Source: Narthecium ossifragum (taxonomy: Eukaryota > Streptophyta > Magnoliopsida > Dioscoreales > Nartheciaceae). From it: a stretch of DNA of 64,000 nucleotides. A program made the translations under genes and the position numbers. The stretch covers positions 22,146,047 through 22,210,046 of the forward strand of contig OY986965.1 in the NCBI GenBank assembly GCA_963920575.1. The letters are read 5' to 3'. Of the stretch, positions 52,601 to 64,000 are shown one piece after another. How positions within the stretch are numbered: the first letter of the stretch is position 1; every line of letters begins with the position of its first letter. The notes below the pieces were generated by a model. The model made no database searches. It saw only the letters and a program-made list of their open reading frames with translations, and was not told the DNA's origin.

Positions 52601-54160
52601 TTTGCATTAGTAGTTGCTCTGTTATTCATTTTGTTGTCAACCTAAATTGACTTATTTTGATTTATTTTCCGTTCTACTTTAGATCTTTTTTTGATTGGTT
52701 TTGATATCATTCAACTTTGGTCTTAGGATTGCAAGTCGGTGTCTTGGTTTGTGGATGAGGTATTGGAGCTGCAGGAGTCATTCGAAGAGAAAATGTCTCC
52801 GACACCATGCCATTGCCCATCATCTTCATGCTAGCGATTTCAGACAACCCCTTGACAAACAGGTAACTTTCGACCTGATGATTGGGTTGTTTTCTTCTTT
52901 TTTCATTTGATTTATGATTGAGATTTTTATATTTATACGGACACTATATGAACCACATTCAAAAAAGTATTTGACTGTTTAACCTACGAGGGTATGTTGA
53001 TCATTGAACCTCGACCATCATCACGAGGGGGATCTTGGTTATCTTACACCTTCAAGGGTGTAATAATTCAAAACATGGTCATTCAGGGGCATCTCGGTCT
53101 AAAATATATACGACCGATGGAAGGGTATTTTAGTAATTTGCACCCTACCTCTAACTAAGGATATTTTGGTAAAATACCTACAATATAATTTGAAATTTCA
53201 ACAGACATCAGAAATTAAAACAAATATTCAAAATTTGAATATATTTGGACAAAACATTCAAATTTGAAAACATTTGGATAAAGGTCCAAATTTTGAATAA
53301 GAGGAGATCGTGTATCTCAATGCTCTAACCTCTCACCCAACTCCCCAGCTCACCTGCCACCTTCAAATTTGAACAACAGAGAACGCTCTCAACAAACCTC
53401 TGGATATGCTCAAATATCTCTACGTTCTCAACTTCCTAACTCTCCAATTCATACACGGGTTCTCCCAATTCCCCAGCACTACATTTGAATTTTAAATAAG
53501 AAGAGGTCTCAGATCTCAACTCTCTAAACCCCGTAACAAAACTATTCATTCAACTCTCATCTTCTCTAACATCCCGGCACTAATGAGTATTTGGCCAGCT
53601 TCCTAACCATGGAGATCTCCAAAACAACCGTTTGAATATTCAAAGTCCCCACCAAGTTGTTACCTACGCTTATAAATAAAGAAGGTGGGGTAGTATTCAA
53701 GGGGCTGGCTGCTAGAAGACAAGGAGGAATTTGGAGAGGTAGCTGCAGCTGGAGCTCTGAAAGGGTGCTGCTGTTGGTGCTTTTGAAGGTAGTTATACTA
53801 GAAGCTTTTTGAAGATTGTTAGCTGCTGCTAGGTGCTTCGAAGTTTGCTGCCACAGAGAACTTTGGAGGCTTGCTGCTGCTAGAAACTCTGGGAAGATTG
53901 TTGCTGACTGCCTGAGACGCCCAAGCACTTGGGAAGATTGTTGGCTGTTGCCGAGGTTTGAAGGGCTGCCTCTGAAACTTTGAAGCCGTGCAACCTTTGA
54001 AGCTCCACCAACACATCTGGAATCCATTTTTGCTGCCATTTGAAGCATCTGAGCATCCAAATCAAGGGACCAAAAGAGAAAGAAATTAAAGAAGAGAAAG
54101 AGGGCACGCTAACAGTCAGCCCCGACAAAGCTCCGGCTCATTGACGTGATATCGACAACG
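52601..54160. other. Intergenic sequence with a possible TATA promoter
   Basis: Includes tataaataaag at about 53671 followed by a transcript-like stretch rich in GCTGCTG and GGAAGATTGTTG phrases (53700-53960). It may be the promoter and leader of an LTR-type repeat, but no ends were found. The minus-strand frame at 53566-54060 looks like low-complexity openness. Confidence 0.3.
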
Positions 54161-54168
54161 AAGGTGAG

Positions 54169-57100
54169 CAGGGGCTGATCCAGGATTTAAAGTTCGCCTG
54201 GGTTATCCTAATGGTTTGCTTGATAGAAATTATACCAATCACAAGCTCATATTTTAATGTAATATCTCTAATGGATTTCAAAAAACATGCTCCTATGTTT
54301 TAGTTATTATGTTTTAGTTATTGCTACTCTACACAAGAACAAGAGAATATATCCAAACAGTAAATGCTCAAGTAGTGTTCTCAATATAAAGCACATTCTT
54401 TTCTGAACAGTAAAATAATTCTAAAAATAAAAAATTGTAAGTTGGGTCTAATCTCTCAATTATACAACTACTAACCTTTCAGAGTCATTTTCTTTAGCTT
54501 GTATGTTGTAGAAAATTGCTTTTAAGAGAGGCAAAACAACAAAATCAAGGGGCTATTAGGAGCTATGACTTTAACTTCAAGCCTTGAACCCATGAGTGTC
54601 TTGCAAGAATCAAATACATGTTTTTGCCAAATACATCAATATTTGATAAACTACAAATCTTTATTTTGCTTTTCAGGATCCATTTTAATCATCTAGTAAG
54701 AATAATTGTGAAATTGTATTTTTAAGAACTAACTAATTTTGTGAAATAAATCAAGGTGACAAACATGGTTCCAATCATATGCCTAGCAAACATTTTGATG
54801 GAGTAAACAAATGTGAATAAATTAACATGCGTAAACTCACACTATCAAAGTTGTGCCCGACAATTATTTTGAGCATAGAATTCGTCAATTATCTTATCTG
54901 TGCCAATATCTTGAGCAAGCTCGATGTAGATAGTCATAGAATCTCTCAAAAAATTCTCGTTCATTTTATTGTGAATAACAATCTTAACTAGTTTCATAGC
55001 TGAAAATGCTCGCTCTGTAGTAGCTGTCGAGACAGGTAGAGTTAACAAAAGGTGAATTAAACTATCGATCATATTGTAGTGTTGTGACTTGTTTGTCTCA
55101 ACTAGTTGTTGACATAATTCGAAAATGGTGGACAAATTCTAAAACTTTGCATGAGAAAACAAATTGAGCTCAAGCTGGCATCTCAAATGGTACATGTATT
55201 GTTCAATAAAATCAACAGGGTAAAATTTCTCCACTAAACTACAAATTTGATCAATGTTGAACAATTTGAAGTTGTCCTTTGGTTCTAAAGCAGAGCTTAG
55301 CTTTAGAAGTTTCGACTGCATTGTCATTGAATCTAGTGTTCAATTCTTCCAACTGAAAATCAATTACAACATTAAATATATCATAATGATAATGATGGTG
55401 AACTGAGATGAGATCTTTTTGCTGGCAAGAACGACCGGCTTGTTTATAAGAAGCATTCATATCAAGAACATCAATGTCATAATTCTCACAAACTAATATA
55501 ACATGTTAAAGGATTACATCGAAGCCATCATCTCTCATCTCCTGAAGGAATGCTTTTGTAGTAGAGACTAGATCCATTGCATTTAAGATGTCAAGTGATT
55601 TTTGTTGCAAGGCCTGACAAAGCAAATTCGTAATCTTCATAATCTTATGCATCAAGTGTAAGATAAATAAGAAATCAAATGACTTCATTATGCAACTTCC
55701 CCACGTATAGAGTTAGAGGAACTATCATCCATAATACCTTCAAGCACTTTAATTGTTGCACTGTACATATCAACTATACCACAAATAGAATAAAAGTGAG
55801 AGCCCTACCGGGTAGTTCCAGCTTGTTGCAATGTACCAACCTGATTAACCCCTTTATCAGTCTCATGTTCTCCACTAGACAGAGAACGACTAATCTCAAT
55901 GCTTTGAGCAGTCTGTAACTCGGAATGACGCTTTGAAGAAGAATTCATAAGATTCACAATAGTAGTCAGCTTTGAGAAGAAAAGCCAAATTGTATACTCC
56001 TTCTCTGCAACCCCAACTAATGCTAGCTGCAATCGATGGGCAAAACAATGCACATAATATGTATATGGACAATCTCTAAGAAACAAAGCTTACAAACCAT
56101 TCCATGCACCACGAATATTGCTCGCGCCATCATACCCTTGACCTCGCATATTGTGAATATGCAAATTATATCATGTTGATGATGATGTATCTGAAATATG
56201 CACAATGTCAAAGAAACGCTCACGTATGATACCATGAGTATCAACAAATCTCAACACAATAGTCATTTGCTCTTTATTAGATGCATTTTTCGCTTCATCA
56301 ACTAGAATGCAGAACATAGCATCACCCAACTTATCATGAATTTTGTTCCATACTTTGGTTGAGAATCTGTAAAATATATTTCTGAATCATTTGTGATATA
56401 TACATTGTATTTTTGGAGCATTCTCCAAGACAACATCTGCAATGTTAACATTCAATCATGCCATAAGCTTTATCATCTCAATGAGATTACCCCTATTACG
56501 AGAATATGATGATTCATCATGGCCTCGTAATCCACAAGCTTGCAAGGTTAGCCATCGCACACTCTCAATTGGTGTCATTAGGCGCAATCTGTTCTTCTTT
56601 ATCTCTTCAGAAGTTTGAGCATTGATAACTTCATCAATATGTTGTGTGACATTCATTAAGTCATCAACGGCCTTTACGACATTATTGTGTGGAGAAGTAG
56701 GGTCTCTCATATGTGTCAAAACTGCACATTTTTCCCCATTATTAACTCTTTTCTAGCTTTTAAATCCATCAAAAGTAAATGTGGGTTGTGCAAATGTATT
56801 CTTTTTAAAAAGAAAGCATGGAAAACAAAATGCTGCATCTTTAGAAGGAGAGTACTATAACCAAGGAAATTAGTTCAACCAAGAGTGTTGAAATCGATGA
56901 TATTATCGTCCAAATTCAGTCCGTGGGTACTCATGTAATTTTGGTTGATATGGCTCCAATTTGATATAAGCTCGTCTGATTTCATCATGGACAGTATGAT
57001 GATGTTTCCATATCGGGATACACAAACTAGGATCGCGTTCAAGAGACTCACTAGCAATTGAAGGAGAAGATTCACTAGTATTTGAGTTGCTCACGACCGA

Positions 57101-58117
57101 TGGTGAAGGTGTATCACTTGTGAATGTATCATCTCTTGGTTTAAAGAATGACAAAAGTGTCTTTTTTCTTTCTTTCTTGATTTGCTACCATAATTAACAA
57201 CCCAAAATCCTGTATAATTTATATGAAAGTTCAGCTATATAGCAACCCAAGCCAATCAATACTTTTATTCATATGCCACAAAGAAAGAAACAAGCAATTG
57301 CCAAAACAGACATTAAAGGCTAAATGTTTAAGTGGGACATATTATTTTTTGCTGATGTCTCGTAAGCCCCTTCATAATCAACTACAAGATTCTCTTAAGA
57401 CAATTAATTATTTTCTTATAAGCATGTTTTAAACGGATAAAATATGTATAAATCCATCAGACCATCATATAAAATACATATCTATGCTAGTGATTCCCAA
57501 GTTCCCATTTTGATTCAATTCCAAGATTACAATCAATCTTCAAGACTTCAAGATATTACATATGATAAAACTAGGTTTTTCTCCGTATGGGATCAATTCC
57601 ATCATTAAAATGCACAAAATCAATCCACAAGTCTCCGAAAATATGTAACAATCATCAAAACACAAATAGAGAAATACAAAGAATGATTTTACCTCTCTTT
57701 CGATGGAAAAGAGATCAAACCTCCCCTTATCCCTTGCATGGAACTGATGACATCATGAAAGGGATGTGATTGTGATCTCTAAAATTTCAAGGAATCCAAA
57801 ATTAAGGATTTGATTTGAGAAAACGGAGATGAGATAGAGAGATATAGAAATTAGGGATTTGTGTACGATACCTCAGCCCACAGCCACCCGATATTGAAAT
57901 CGGGAGAGCATTGGTAATTGGGTATGCACTTTTAAGTTTGCCTCTTTGGCAGGGTTGGGCTGGGCAGTTGCGCTGGGCTAGTGGGCTGGTGGGCTAGCCA
58001 TTAGACTAGGTTGGGCTCTATTTGTTTATATTGAATTTAAATAGGCTAAATTTACATGCCTTTGAGAATTTTCATGTGGGCTGCCCTGGGTGCAGCCCAC
58101 TCATAGATCCACCCCTG
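54169..58117 (-). mobile_element. hAT transposon, complete ends, inactive
   Basis: Terminal inverted repeats CAGGGGCTGATCCA (left) and CAGGGGTGGATCTA (right, inverted). Perfect 8-bp target duplication AAGGTGAG at 54161-54168 and 58118-58125. The length is 3949 bp and it carries a minus-strand transposase relic. The 8-bp duplication, the CAGGGG ends and the hAT C-terminal dimerisation domain agree. The perfect duplication suggests a modest age although the gene is broken. Confidence 0.95.
54845..57160 (-). pseudogene. hAT transposase, ZMYM1/DUF4371 type, broken
   Basis: Minus-strand pieces in order: MSFFKPRDDTFTSD with KLHEYPRTEFGR (N-terminal start before the TTF-type zinc finger), VRWLTLQACGLRGHDESS, then MRGQGYDGASNIRGAWNGL (the DUF4371 signature), YYVHCFAHRLQLALVGVA, and at the 3' end LPVSTATTERAFSAMKLVK plus DSMTIYIE, the hAT dimerisation region. 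Many stops and frame changes occur, especially at 55500-55700. This group resembles 'zinc finger MYM-type 1-like' proteins. It would have bound the element ends and excised it; now dead. Confidence 0.88.
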
Positions 58118-58125
58118 AAGGTGAG

Positions 58126-59126
58126 GGCGGCACGATTCATCCTCTTCTTTGTTTTTATTTCTTTTGTTTAAATTTGATAAAATGTAAGGGGGTTTATTGT
58201 AAGTTTTGGATCTATAATATGTGGTATTCCCTACGGGATGTAAATAATGGATATGCCCATTTGGCAATCTAGAGGTGCTTACCATCTCATGTGCAATTAA
58301 AATTTTTCCTCAAAATAAAATAAAAATCTCGAATCCGCGAGATCGATATTTTGAATTAGCGGGTCATCAACATCATCTTCCTTCATTTCCTTTTCTCCTC
58401 ACTCTCTTCTTGTCTCTTTCTTCCCAAGCAAAACTTCCATCTCTCCTCATCTCCTTCCCATCTTATATATCTTCTACGAGAGGGGTACATTAGCACCGAC
58501 CTCCACCGCATTGCCCCCGCGCACCAAGGCAACCGCAAAAGCTCGGCCTCCTTGCCTCTCCTCTGCTCCGGCGAAGACACTTTAGTGAGCGGCTCCAACA
58601 AAGAAGCTCCAACATCGAGCTCTACGCTGATCTACATGCCAAGCTCGCGAGCCTCAAAACTCGAGATCGTCGCTGAAGAACTCAGTCAAGGCTGCTGCTG
58701 GTTGCTTGGACCTATGCTGCTACCGTCGCCCCGTTGCAATGTCACCGGACTCGGCTGCCATCAACCACTTCGAACATTATCTTGTTGGTGGCATTTATGC
58801 ACCACCATTGTTCAGGCACCGAGTTCTCCTCCGCTCGAGCTCCTTCCTCAATGAAACTTGGCCACCAGCGTGGTGCTTCATCGGATGTGAAGCTGTGTTA
58901 GCGAGTTGCCATTGTTGCCATGACTAGCCTTGTCACCAAGATCTATGTTAGGCTTTGAGGTCATCGCCATGCCACGGGCACACTGTTCACGATGCCGCTC
59001 CTCCAAGCGTTGATCAAGTGCCGCATCTCGGCCACATGCACAAACTATTGATGATGAATTCTCAGGATGCGCTGGACGTTGACCTCATTCGGTCTTTCAT
59101 GGCGTTAGTGAACTACCATGGTAGAT
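58126..59126. other. Host sequence after hAT; unidentified GC-rich stretch
   Basis: 58480-58930 is GC-rich and open in more than one frame (for example IELYADLHAKLASLKTRDRR in one plus frame, then a stop). It may be a decayed gene fragment; I cannot name it. Confidence 0.25.
58271..58356 (+). repeat. Dispersed repeat, copy 2
   Basis: AGAGGTGCTTACCATCTC, then AAATAAAATAAAAATCTCG and CGAGATCGATATTTT. Pairs with 46768-46850. Both lie just upstream of short GC-richer gene-like stretches. Confidence 0.65.
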
Positions 59127-59420
59127 AGATCCGACGCCGAAGGAGAGATAGAGTCGGAGGTGACGATCAACATACCCACAACAAAACAGATCCGATGCTG
59201 AGGCGAGATAGAAGCCGGAAGCGACGATCAACAAATCAACAACACAGCAGATCTGATACTGAAGGCAAGATAAAGTCAGAAGCGATGATCAACACATTGA
59301 CAATAAAGCACATCTGATGCCGAAGGCACGATAGGAGCCGGAAGCGATGATCAATACACCGACAACAAAGCAGATCTAATGTCGAAGGAGAGACAAAGCT
59401 GGAAAAGATAACTTTTAACC
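59127..59420. repeat. 61-bp minisatellite, about 4.8 units
   Basis: Units beginning AGATC(C/T)GA(C/T) start at 59127, 59188, 59249, 59310 (first bases changed) and 59372, with the body gaaggNgagataga..cgga.gcgacgatcaaca. The array ends exactly where the truncated copia reverse transcriptase begins (59424). Confidence 0.88.
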
Positions 59421-59423
59421 TCA

Positions 59424-60620
59424 TTAACCAAATCCATCGATGAACCAAAAATTAACATCATCGACATACAAACATAAAAACAAGATACCATCCAAAACAG
59501 GTTTATAATACAAGCATTTATCAAAATCGTTATTTTGAAAACCAAACGATGAAATAACTTTATTAAATTTCAAATGCCATTGTTTAGGGGCCTGCTTTAA
59601 GCCATACAAGGATTTAAATAATTTGCAAACCTAGTTTTCTTGGCCCTTAACTACAAATCCTTCGAGTTGATCAATATAAATCTCTTCGTCTAAATCTCCA
59701 TTCAAAAAGGCGGTCTTGACATCCATCTGGTGGATGAAAAGCTTATGAATCGATGCTAAAGCAATCAAAATCCGCAAAGTAGTAAAGCTACTAACTGGCG
59801 CATACATATCAAAATAGTCGAAACCTTTCTTTTGAAAAAATCCTTTAGCTACTAATCTAGCTTTGAATCTATCAACGGAACCATCAGGTTTAAGTTTCCG
59901 TTTAAAGATCCATTTGCAACCAATTGTTTTAAAACCATAAGGCAAATCTGTTAAAATCCATGTTTTATTTTGTTGAATGCTATCAAACTCATTTTGAATA
60001 GCTTCCTTCAAAAAAGGAGCATCTACAGAAGACATGGCTTCTGCATAAGTGTAAGGATCACCTTCTACAGAAAACACGTGGAAATCATCACCAAAATCCT
60101 TTTGAAATTTAATTCTTTTGCTTCTTCTCAATTCTGGTTCAGGGTCGGACACACGGGGAGCAAGAGAAGAAGAAGAGGGAGAAGGAACAGTACTAGGCTG
60201 TCTCAAAATAGGAGACTTAAAAGGAAAGGTATTCTCGAAATAAGTTGCATCTCTGGCTTCAATCATAGTGTTGTTAGAGATGTCGCTTACTTCAGAGTTA
60301 ATCACTACAAACTTATTGGCATTGCTTCCTTGAGCATAGCTAACAAACACAACATCTATGGTTTTAGGCCCTAACTTCCTACGTTTAGGCTTAGGAATGC
60401 TAACCTTAGCTAGACACCCCGACACTTTAAGAAAGTTAAGGTTAGGTGCCCTTCCTTTCCAAAGTTCATATGGGGTCTTGTCTTCATTTTTGAATGGAAC
60501 TCTGTTAAGAATGAAGCAAGCAGTCAAGAGGGCTTCACCCCACAAGTTTTCAGGTAGACCAGAACTTATTAACATGGCGTTAACCATGTCCATAAGAGTT
60601 TTGTTCTTCCTTTCAGGCAC
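59424..60620 (-). pseudogene. Copia element 2 integrase C-terminus and truncated reverse transcriptase
   Basis: An open frame of 329 residues (59631-60620) runs from PERKNKTLMDMVNAML (catalytic Glu kept) through LWKGRAPNLNFLKVSGCLAK and the linker RSKRIKFQKDFGDD to reverse transcriptase (WILTDLPYGFKTIGCKWIFK, HQMDVKTAFLNGDLDEEIY). After a stop it continues at 59609 with SLYGLKQAPKQWH and the catalytic LYVDDV, then ends. Unlike element 1, the YVDD box is intact. Confidence 0.87.
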
Positions 60621-60979
60621 TCCATTTATTGAGGGGAATAAGGAGCAGTGACTTCATGTACAATGCCATGCTCTTGGCAGAAGAGGGCAATAGAGGAAGA
60701 GGTGTACTCACCACCTCGATCAGACCTAAGGATCTTGATCTTTCGATCAAGTTGGTTTTCTACTTCAGCCTTGTAGACTGAGAACCTATCTAGGACCTCA
60801 TCCCTGGTCTTAAGAAAATAGCAATAGCAGAATCTAGAGAAGTCATCTATGAAGGTAACAAAGTACCGGTTGCCACCTCGGGTGGGAGTTCTACAATAAT
60901 CACATACATCACTGTGAAAAAGCTCTAATAAAATGGAATCTCTCTTTACGCCTTTGAAAGGCTTCTTAGTTTGCTTTGA

Positions 60980-61571
60980 TTAAACACAAATTTCACACTT
61001 GGATTTTAGGTCCAAGTTAGATTTTGGAATCAAGCTCAAATGCATCATGCGTCTAATCTTATCTAGGTGTACATGTCCTAGACGTGCATGCCACATAGGT
61101 GAATCACATACATTTAGAACGATGTTGGATGAGGATGAAAATGCAATTTCATTAACATTTGTTTGTACATTCAGTTTGAACAAGCCTTCAAAAAGATAAC
61201 TTTTTCCAATAAAAAAGTTTCCTTTGGAGATTACAACCTTGTTGGATTCTAGTACAATCTTGTAGCCTCTCTGGACTAAGAGAGAGCCGCTAACTAAGTT
61301 TTTCCTAATCCCTGGCACGAACAACACATCATGGAGAGATAGCAACTTCCCTGATGTCATCCTCAGGTCCACTCGCCCTCATCGCCTGTGCTGAAGTATC
61401 GTTGTCTAAGGTCACACTTCCTCCACTTGAGTCCTGGAAGGTGGAGAAACAGGAACGATCGTTACACACATGCACATTTGCTCCTGAATCAAACCACCAA
61501 TCTAAATAGGTAAATGTAGTTAGGTTGAGAAAAGGTTTATACCGGAAGGATGGATCCTCAGCTTCAACCAT
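60980..61571 (-). pseudogene. Copia element 2 protease and integrase zinc domain
   Basis: WWFDSGANVHVCNDRSCFS is the protease active site (DSGA kept). After a frame change, LLSLHDVLFVPGIRKNLVSG and MWHARLGHVHLDKIRRMM, then KSKCEIC, give the protease end and the HHCC zinc domain. The integrase core between 60980 and 60650 is in poorer frame. Confidence 0.82.
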
Positions 61572-61889
61572 ATGAGCTTGAGGCTTGGGGGCTCTTGGCT
61601 TATATGGTTATGTCCTCTTATAGTAGTAGTCCTTGGCGAGATGGTTGGATCTCCCACAAATGAAGTAGAACTTACCTTTGGACTCCTGGCTTTGGGTCTT
61701 TGGGTGGTTCTGGGTGATCTTAAAATTATTGGGTTTGGGTTTCATTTTTTGCTTGGATTTGTGGTTTTAGTTTATGGACTTTTGGGTCACATTGACTTTG
61801 GCATGGAAGGGTTTGAATCTAGGGTTTTTGGCCCTGTGCTGGTCTTCTATCCTAATAGAGTTGAGAACTTGGGCTAAAGTCATGTCTCC

Positions 61890-62609
61890 TTATTTATGGA
61901 TCAAGTTTTTCGCAAAACCTGTCCAAGAAGGGGGAAGTTTATCTAAAAGACAAGAGACCTTGAATTCCTTAGAGAATTTGGTCTCCTTGACCTGGACTTT
62001 CCTAAGGATCTCTTGAAACTGATGTAGTTGGGGGTTAATGGGCATGTCATCTACCATGGTGAATCTAAGAAAGGTAGAGGCATTGAACCGCTCAATGCCG
62101 GCATCGTCAAGTCCATATTCGGACTCAAGGGTTTCCCAAAGTTCTCTGGCACTCCCTATCTCTAGGTAGACATCATAAATTGAGTCTACCAAGGCACTAA
62201 GAATCCTACCTCTACATTGGTAGTCAAGTTCTTCAGAGGTCATGAACAAGGGATGTCCAGTCTCTGACCTAACAGAGCTAGACCCTGGAGCATACTCAGG
62301 TACAGGGGATGTGGAGGCTACAACAGAAGGCTCCTGGATGGCCGACCATAACCCTAAAGATGTAAGCCATAATTTCATCTGACTTTGCCACCTCCTAAAG
62401 AAAGTGCCATCAAACTTTTCAGGTTTTAGTCCTAACTCATCCCTATGAGCAAAGGAGGAAAGCCTAGAGTCCATAAGGTCGAAGAGCTTGTTCAAAGAAT
62501 CTGAAATATACAAATAAAATGCCATGAATAAAGGTTCTATGTTTATGAAACTAATGCTAGGACAGCAACATGCAATGCAAAGTAGAACGAGGGACCAAAA
62601 TGCAAACAT
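61890..62609 (-). pseudogene. Copia element 2 gag
   Basis: A frame of up to 239 residues. After an N-terminal hydrophobic stretch (possibly not part of gag), KPEKFDGTFFRRWQSQMKLW, LVDSIYDVYLEIGSARELWE and SCLLDKLPPSWTGF are UBN2-type gag landmarks. The zinc knuckle further on (near 61640) reads YFICGRSNHLAKDY, in which the first and last Cys of the CCHC box are both changed to Tyr. Confidence 0.8.
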
Positions 62610-63406
62610 AGTTTATGAGTGGTTCTACTTGCAAAGCTTCAGTTCTTTTAATATAGTGATATGATGGTGTTTACTGCTAAAATGCTAAGTAAAAAACAGT
62701 AGGATGTAGAATTTAATACTTGGCAGCAGATAAAAAGTAAAAGTTCAAAATTTTATTAAATTAAAACTATATATAATCTATATATATTTGGAGGTATAGT
62801 TGAAAGTTAAATTTCTCTTAGTAAGAGATATATATATCTATATAGGAAAATGTAGAGATGAAGATAAAATGTCAGATAACAAAGGACATATATAATCTCC
62901 AAAGGGTCTTAAATTAAAACTATCATGTCAATTAGATTTGTAATATTCTACTAGTTTATTTTGGTAGTCTCAGTTTTATATTATAACCTACTGAGGTGCA
63001 AATTAAACTTTAATAGCAAGTTGTCAATGCAAGATATAAAGAGTATATAACATAATTATACATAGAAGTTGTGAGGGCCCGTCCCTCTGACCTGGCTCGA
63101 CCACGTGAGTCGAGGGCCGTTTTCCTGTTGATTCGGTTCCGCGTCGGGTACGATCGGGCGATCGTATGGCGGTTTCGGCCCCAGGGGCATTTTGGTAAAT
63201 ATGCTCCCTGGTGGTCAGTTTCACACCCGCGTTCCACACACTGCATTGGATTGATGTATGTGGATTTTATGGAGTTTTTAAAGGATTTCTATCGGGTTTA
63301 AGAATCGATTCGAGTACTCTTTCCTTTTTGGGAAAACCTATTGCATTTAATACATGTTGATTATAGTTAAATGCTTAGTTGATTGCCTAACCATTAGCTA
63401 GCTATG
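62610..63406. other. AT-rich then GC-rich spacer
   Basis: AT-rich to about 63060, with repeated tatatata words near 62765-62845. GC-rich to 63260, with both-strand openness but no domain. Nothing supported as a gene. Confidence 0.4.
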
Positions 63407-64000
63407 TGTCGCGCCCCGACCCGCGAAGGCCCAACCGGGCCGGGCGACGCGAACCGGAACCTAACTAAATGCGGAAATAAAGGCGAGGGGTTCCCCCAAC
63501 TTACTGATTTCACAATTCAATTCATAAGTAACTCTGAATATTACAACAAATTTAAACCTCAACAGATATAATATAATAATCCAAAACCTCAAAAGGGTTT
63601 ACAACAGTTTATACATCATACTCCCGTAGGAGACTAACTATAACAAAAGTGTAGAAAGGGATCACCGGTCCTCAAACCCCGCCAGACGCCACCGCGCCAC
63701 TAAACACCTCCCCGGTAGGGGCTACTGAAGAAGAGCTGGCGCCTGCACCTGCAAAACGCAGCCCGGGTAGGAGTGAGCAAAAAGCTCAGTAGGGTTCTAC
63801 ACTACGTCACACAGAAGGAAGGGGGAAACGCAACAGTGTCGCCCTCAAGCCAGACTCGAGTAAGCTACAAGGGTCCCATTACCCTTCACCGGTGATCTCT
63901 AGACATATCCAGCCATGGTCACCCCAACGGACTGGGCCCATCCTGGATACACCTAGTGTCGCAGGGTGCCAGCTGTGGTCACCCAACTCGCAATGGGCCC
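63407..64000. repeat. LTR-like repeat cut by the window end
   Basis: Starts TGTCGCGCCCCGACCCGCG, a common type of start for gypsy LTRs in plants, after AT-rich sequence. Near the right edge two related units occur: CATGGTCACCCCAACGG-ACTGGGCCC and TGTGGTCACCCAACTCG-CAATGGGCCC (about 63914 and 63973). The other end is beyond the window. Confidence 0.45.

Larger units (their letters stand above)
59424..62609 (-). mobile_element. Ty1/copia element 2, truncated, no LTRs found
   Basis: Minus-strand order gag, protease, integrase, reverse transcriptase. It stops in the palm of reverse transcriptase at 59424, so RNase H and any 3' LTR are missing and replaced by a minisatellite. No primer site or LTR is seen to the right of gag (62610-63060). 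Its wording differs from copia element 1, so it is another lineage. Confidence 0.85.

Noticed and set aside
53566..54060. A 164-residue minus frame left of the hAT element
   Set aside because: Opposite strand shows a TATA box and GCTGCTG-rich leader-like repeats; the minus protein has no family features.
63010..63301. Open frames on both strands in the GC-rich spacer
   Set aside because: Both-strand openness and no domain; composition effect.
1..64000. tRNA, rRNA or snoRNA genes
   Set aside because: I saw no cloverleaf-like tRNA with A and B boxes and no rRNA core sequence; tRNA-like matches are only the retroelement primer sites.

Overview
This window is plant nuclear DNA from a transposon-rich, gene-poor region. 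The signs are spliced gene fragments with GT-AG introns, an F-box gene, chloroplast and plant-hormone gene relics (CHLD, allene oxide synthase), and at least six transposon groups with plant-type ends. It is an angiosperm. A non-grass monocot would fit the captured allene oxide synthase fragment, but that is a weak inference. No bacterial, phage or CRISPR feature was seen, and no tRNA or rRNA gene was recognised.

Layout, left to right. At 230-6632 lies a chromodomain Ty3/gypsy element on the minus strand with both LTRs and a 5-bp target duplication (CACTA). It is broken by a 1.66-kb solo LTR (family A, 1191-2851). A degraded minus-strand copy of the Mg-chelatase D gene follows (about 7137-9737). 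Then comes a PIF/Harbinger-like element (10440-13384) carrying the first four exons of an AP-1 mu adaptin gene and a small RNase H1 N-terminal-domain ORF, and next to it a GRF zinc-finger gene (13847-14363). At 18340-23339 is a second family A solo LTR, itself hit by a family B solo LTR (18680-20113) and by a Mutator-like element (21142-22924) that carries an allene oxide synthase fragment. A gypsy integrase fragment, a second family B solo LTR (26280-27724) and a pectinesterase fragment follow.

The only clearly intact host gene is a single-exon F-box gene at 29550-30353. A non-autonomous CACTA element (30692-34075) holding a PHD-finger exon follows. After it comes a Ty1/copia element (LTRs 34605-35014 and 42354-42760) with an inverted copy of its own leader at its left edge and a 112-bp host duplication on both sides. 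The right third holds a PIF ORF1 (Myb/SANT) relic, a large fold-back inverted repeat (about 45231-46175), a GC-rich region split by an A-rich minisatellite (48000-51290), an (AT)29 tract, a complete but dead hAT element (54169-58117, TSD AAGGTGAG), a 61-bp minisatellite, a truncated second copia (59424-62609) and the start of another LTR-like repeat (63407 to the window end).

How the parts relate. This is not a pathway; it is a stratified record of insertions. Two themes stand out. First, host gene fragments sit inside PIF, MULE and CACTA elements and probably a fourth, unassigned one, all within about 23 kb. Second, the family A LTRs carry a phased array of GATCGATC palindromes upstream of the TATA box, and the flanking bases of the palindromes have changed together between the two copies.
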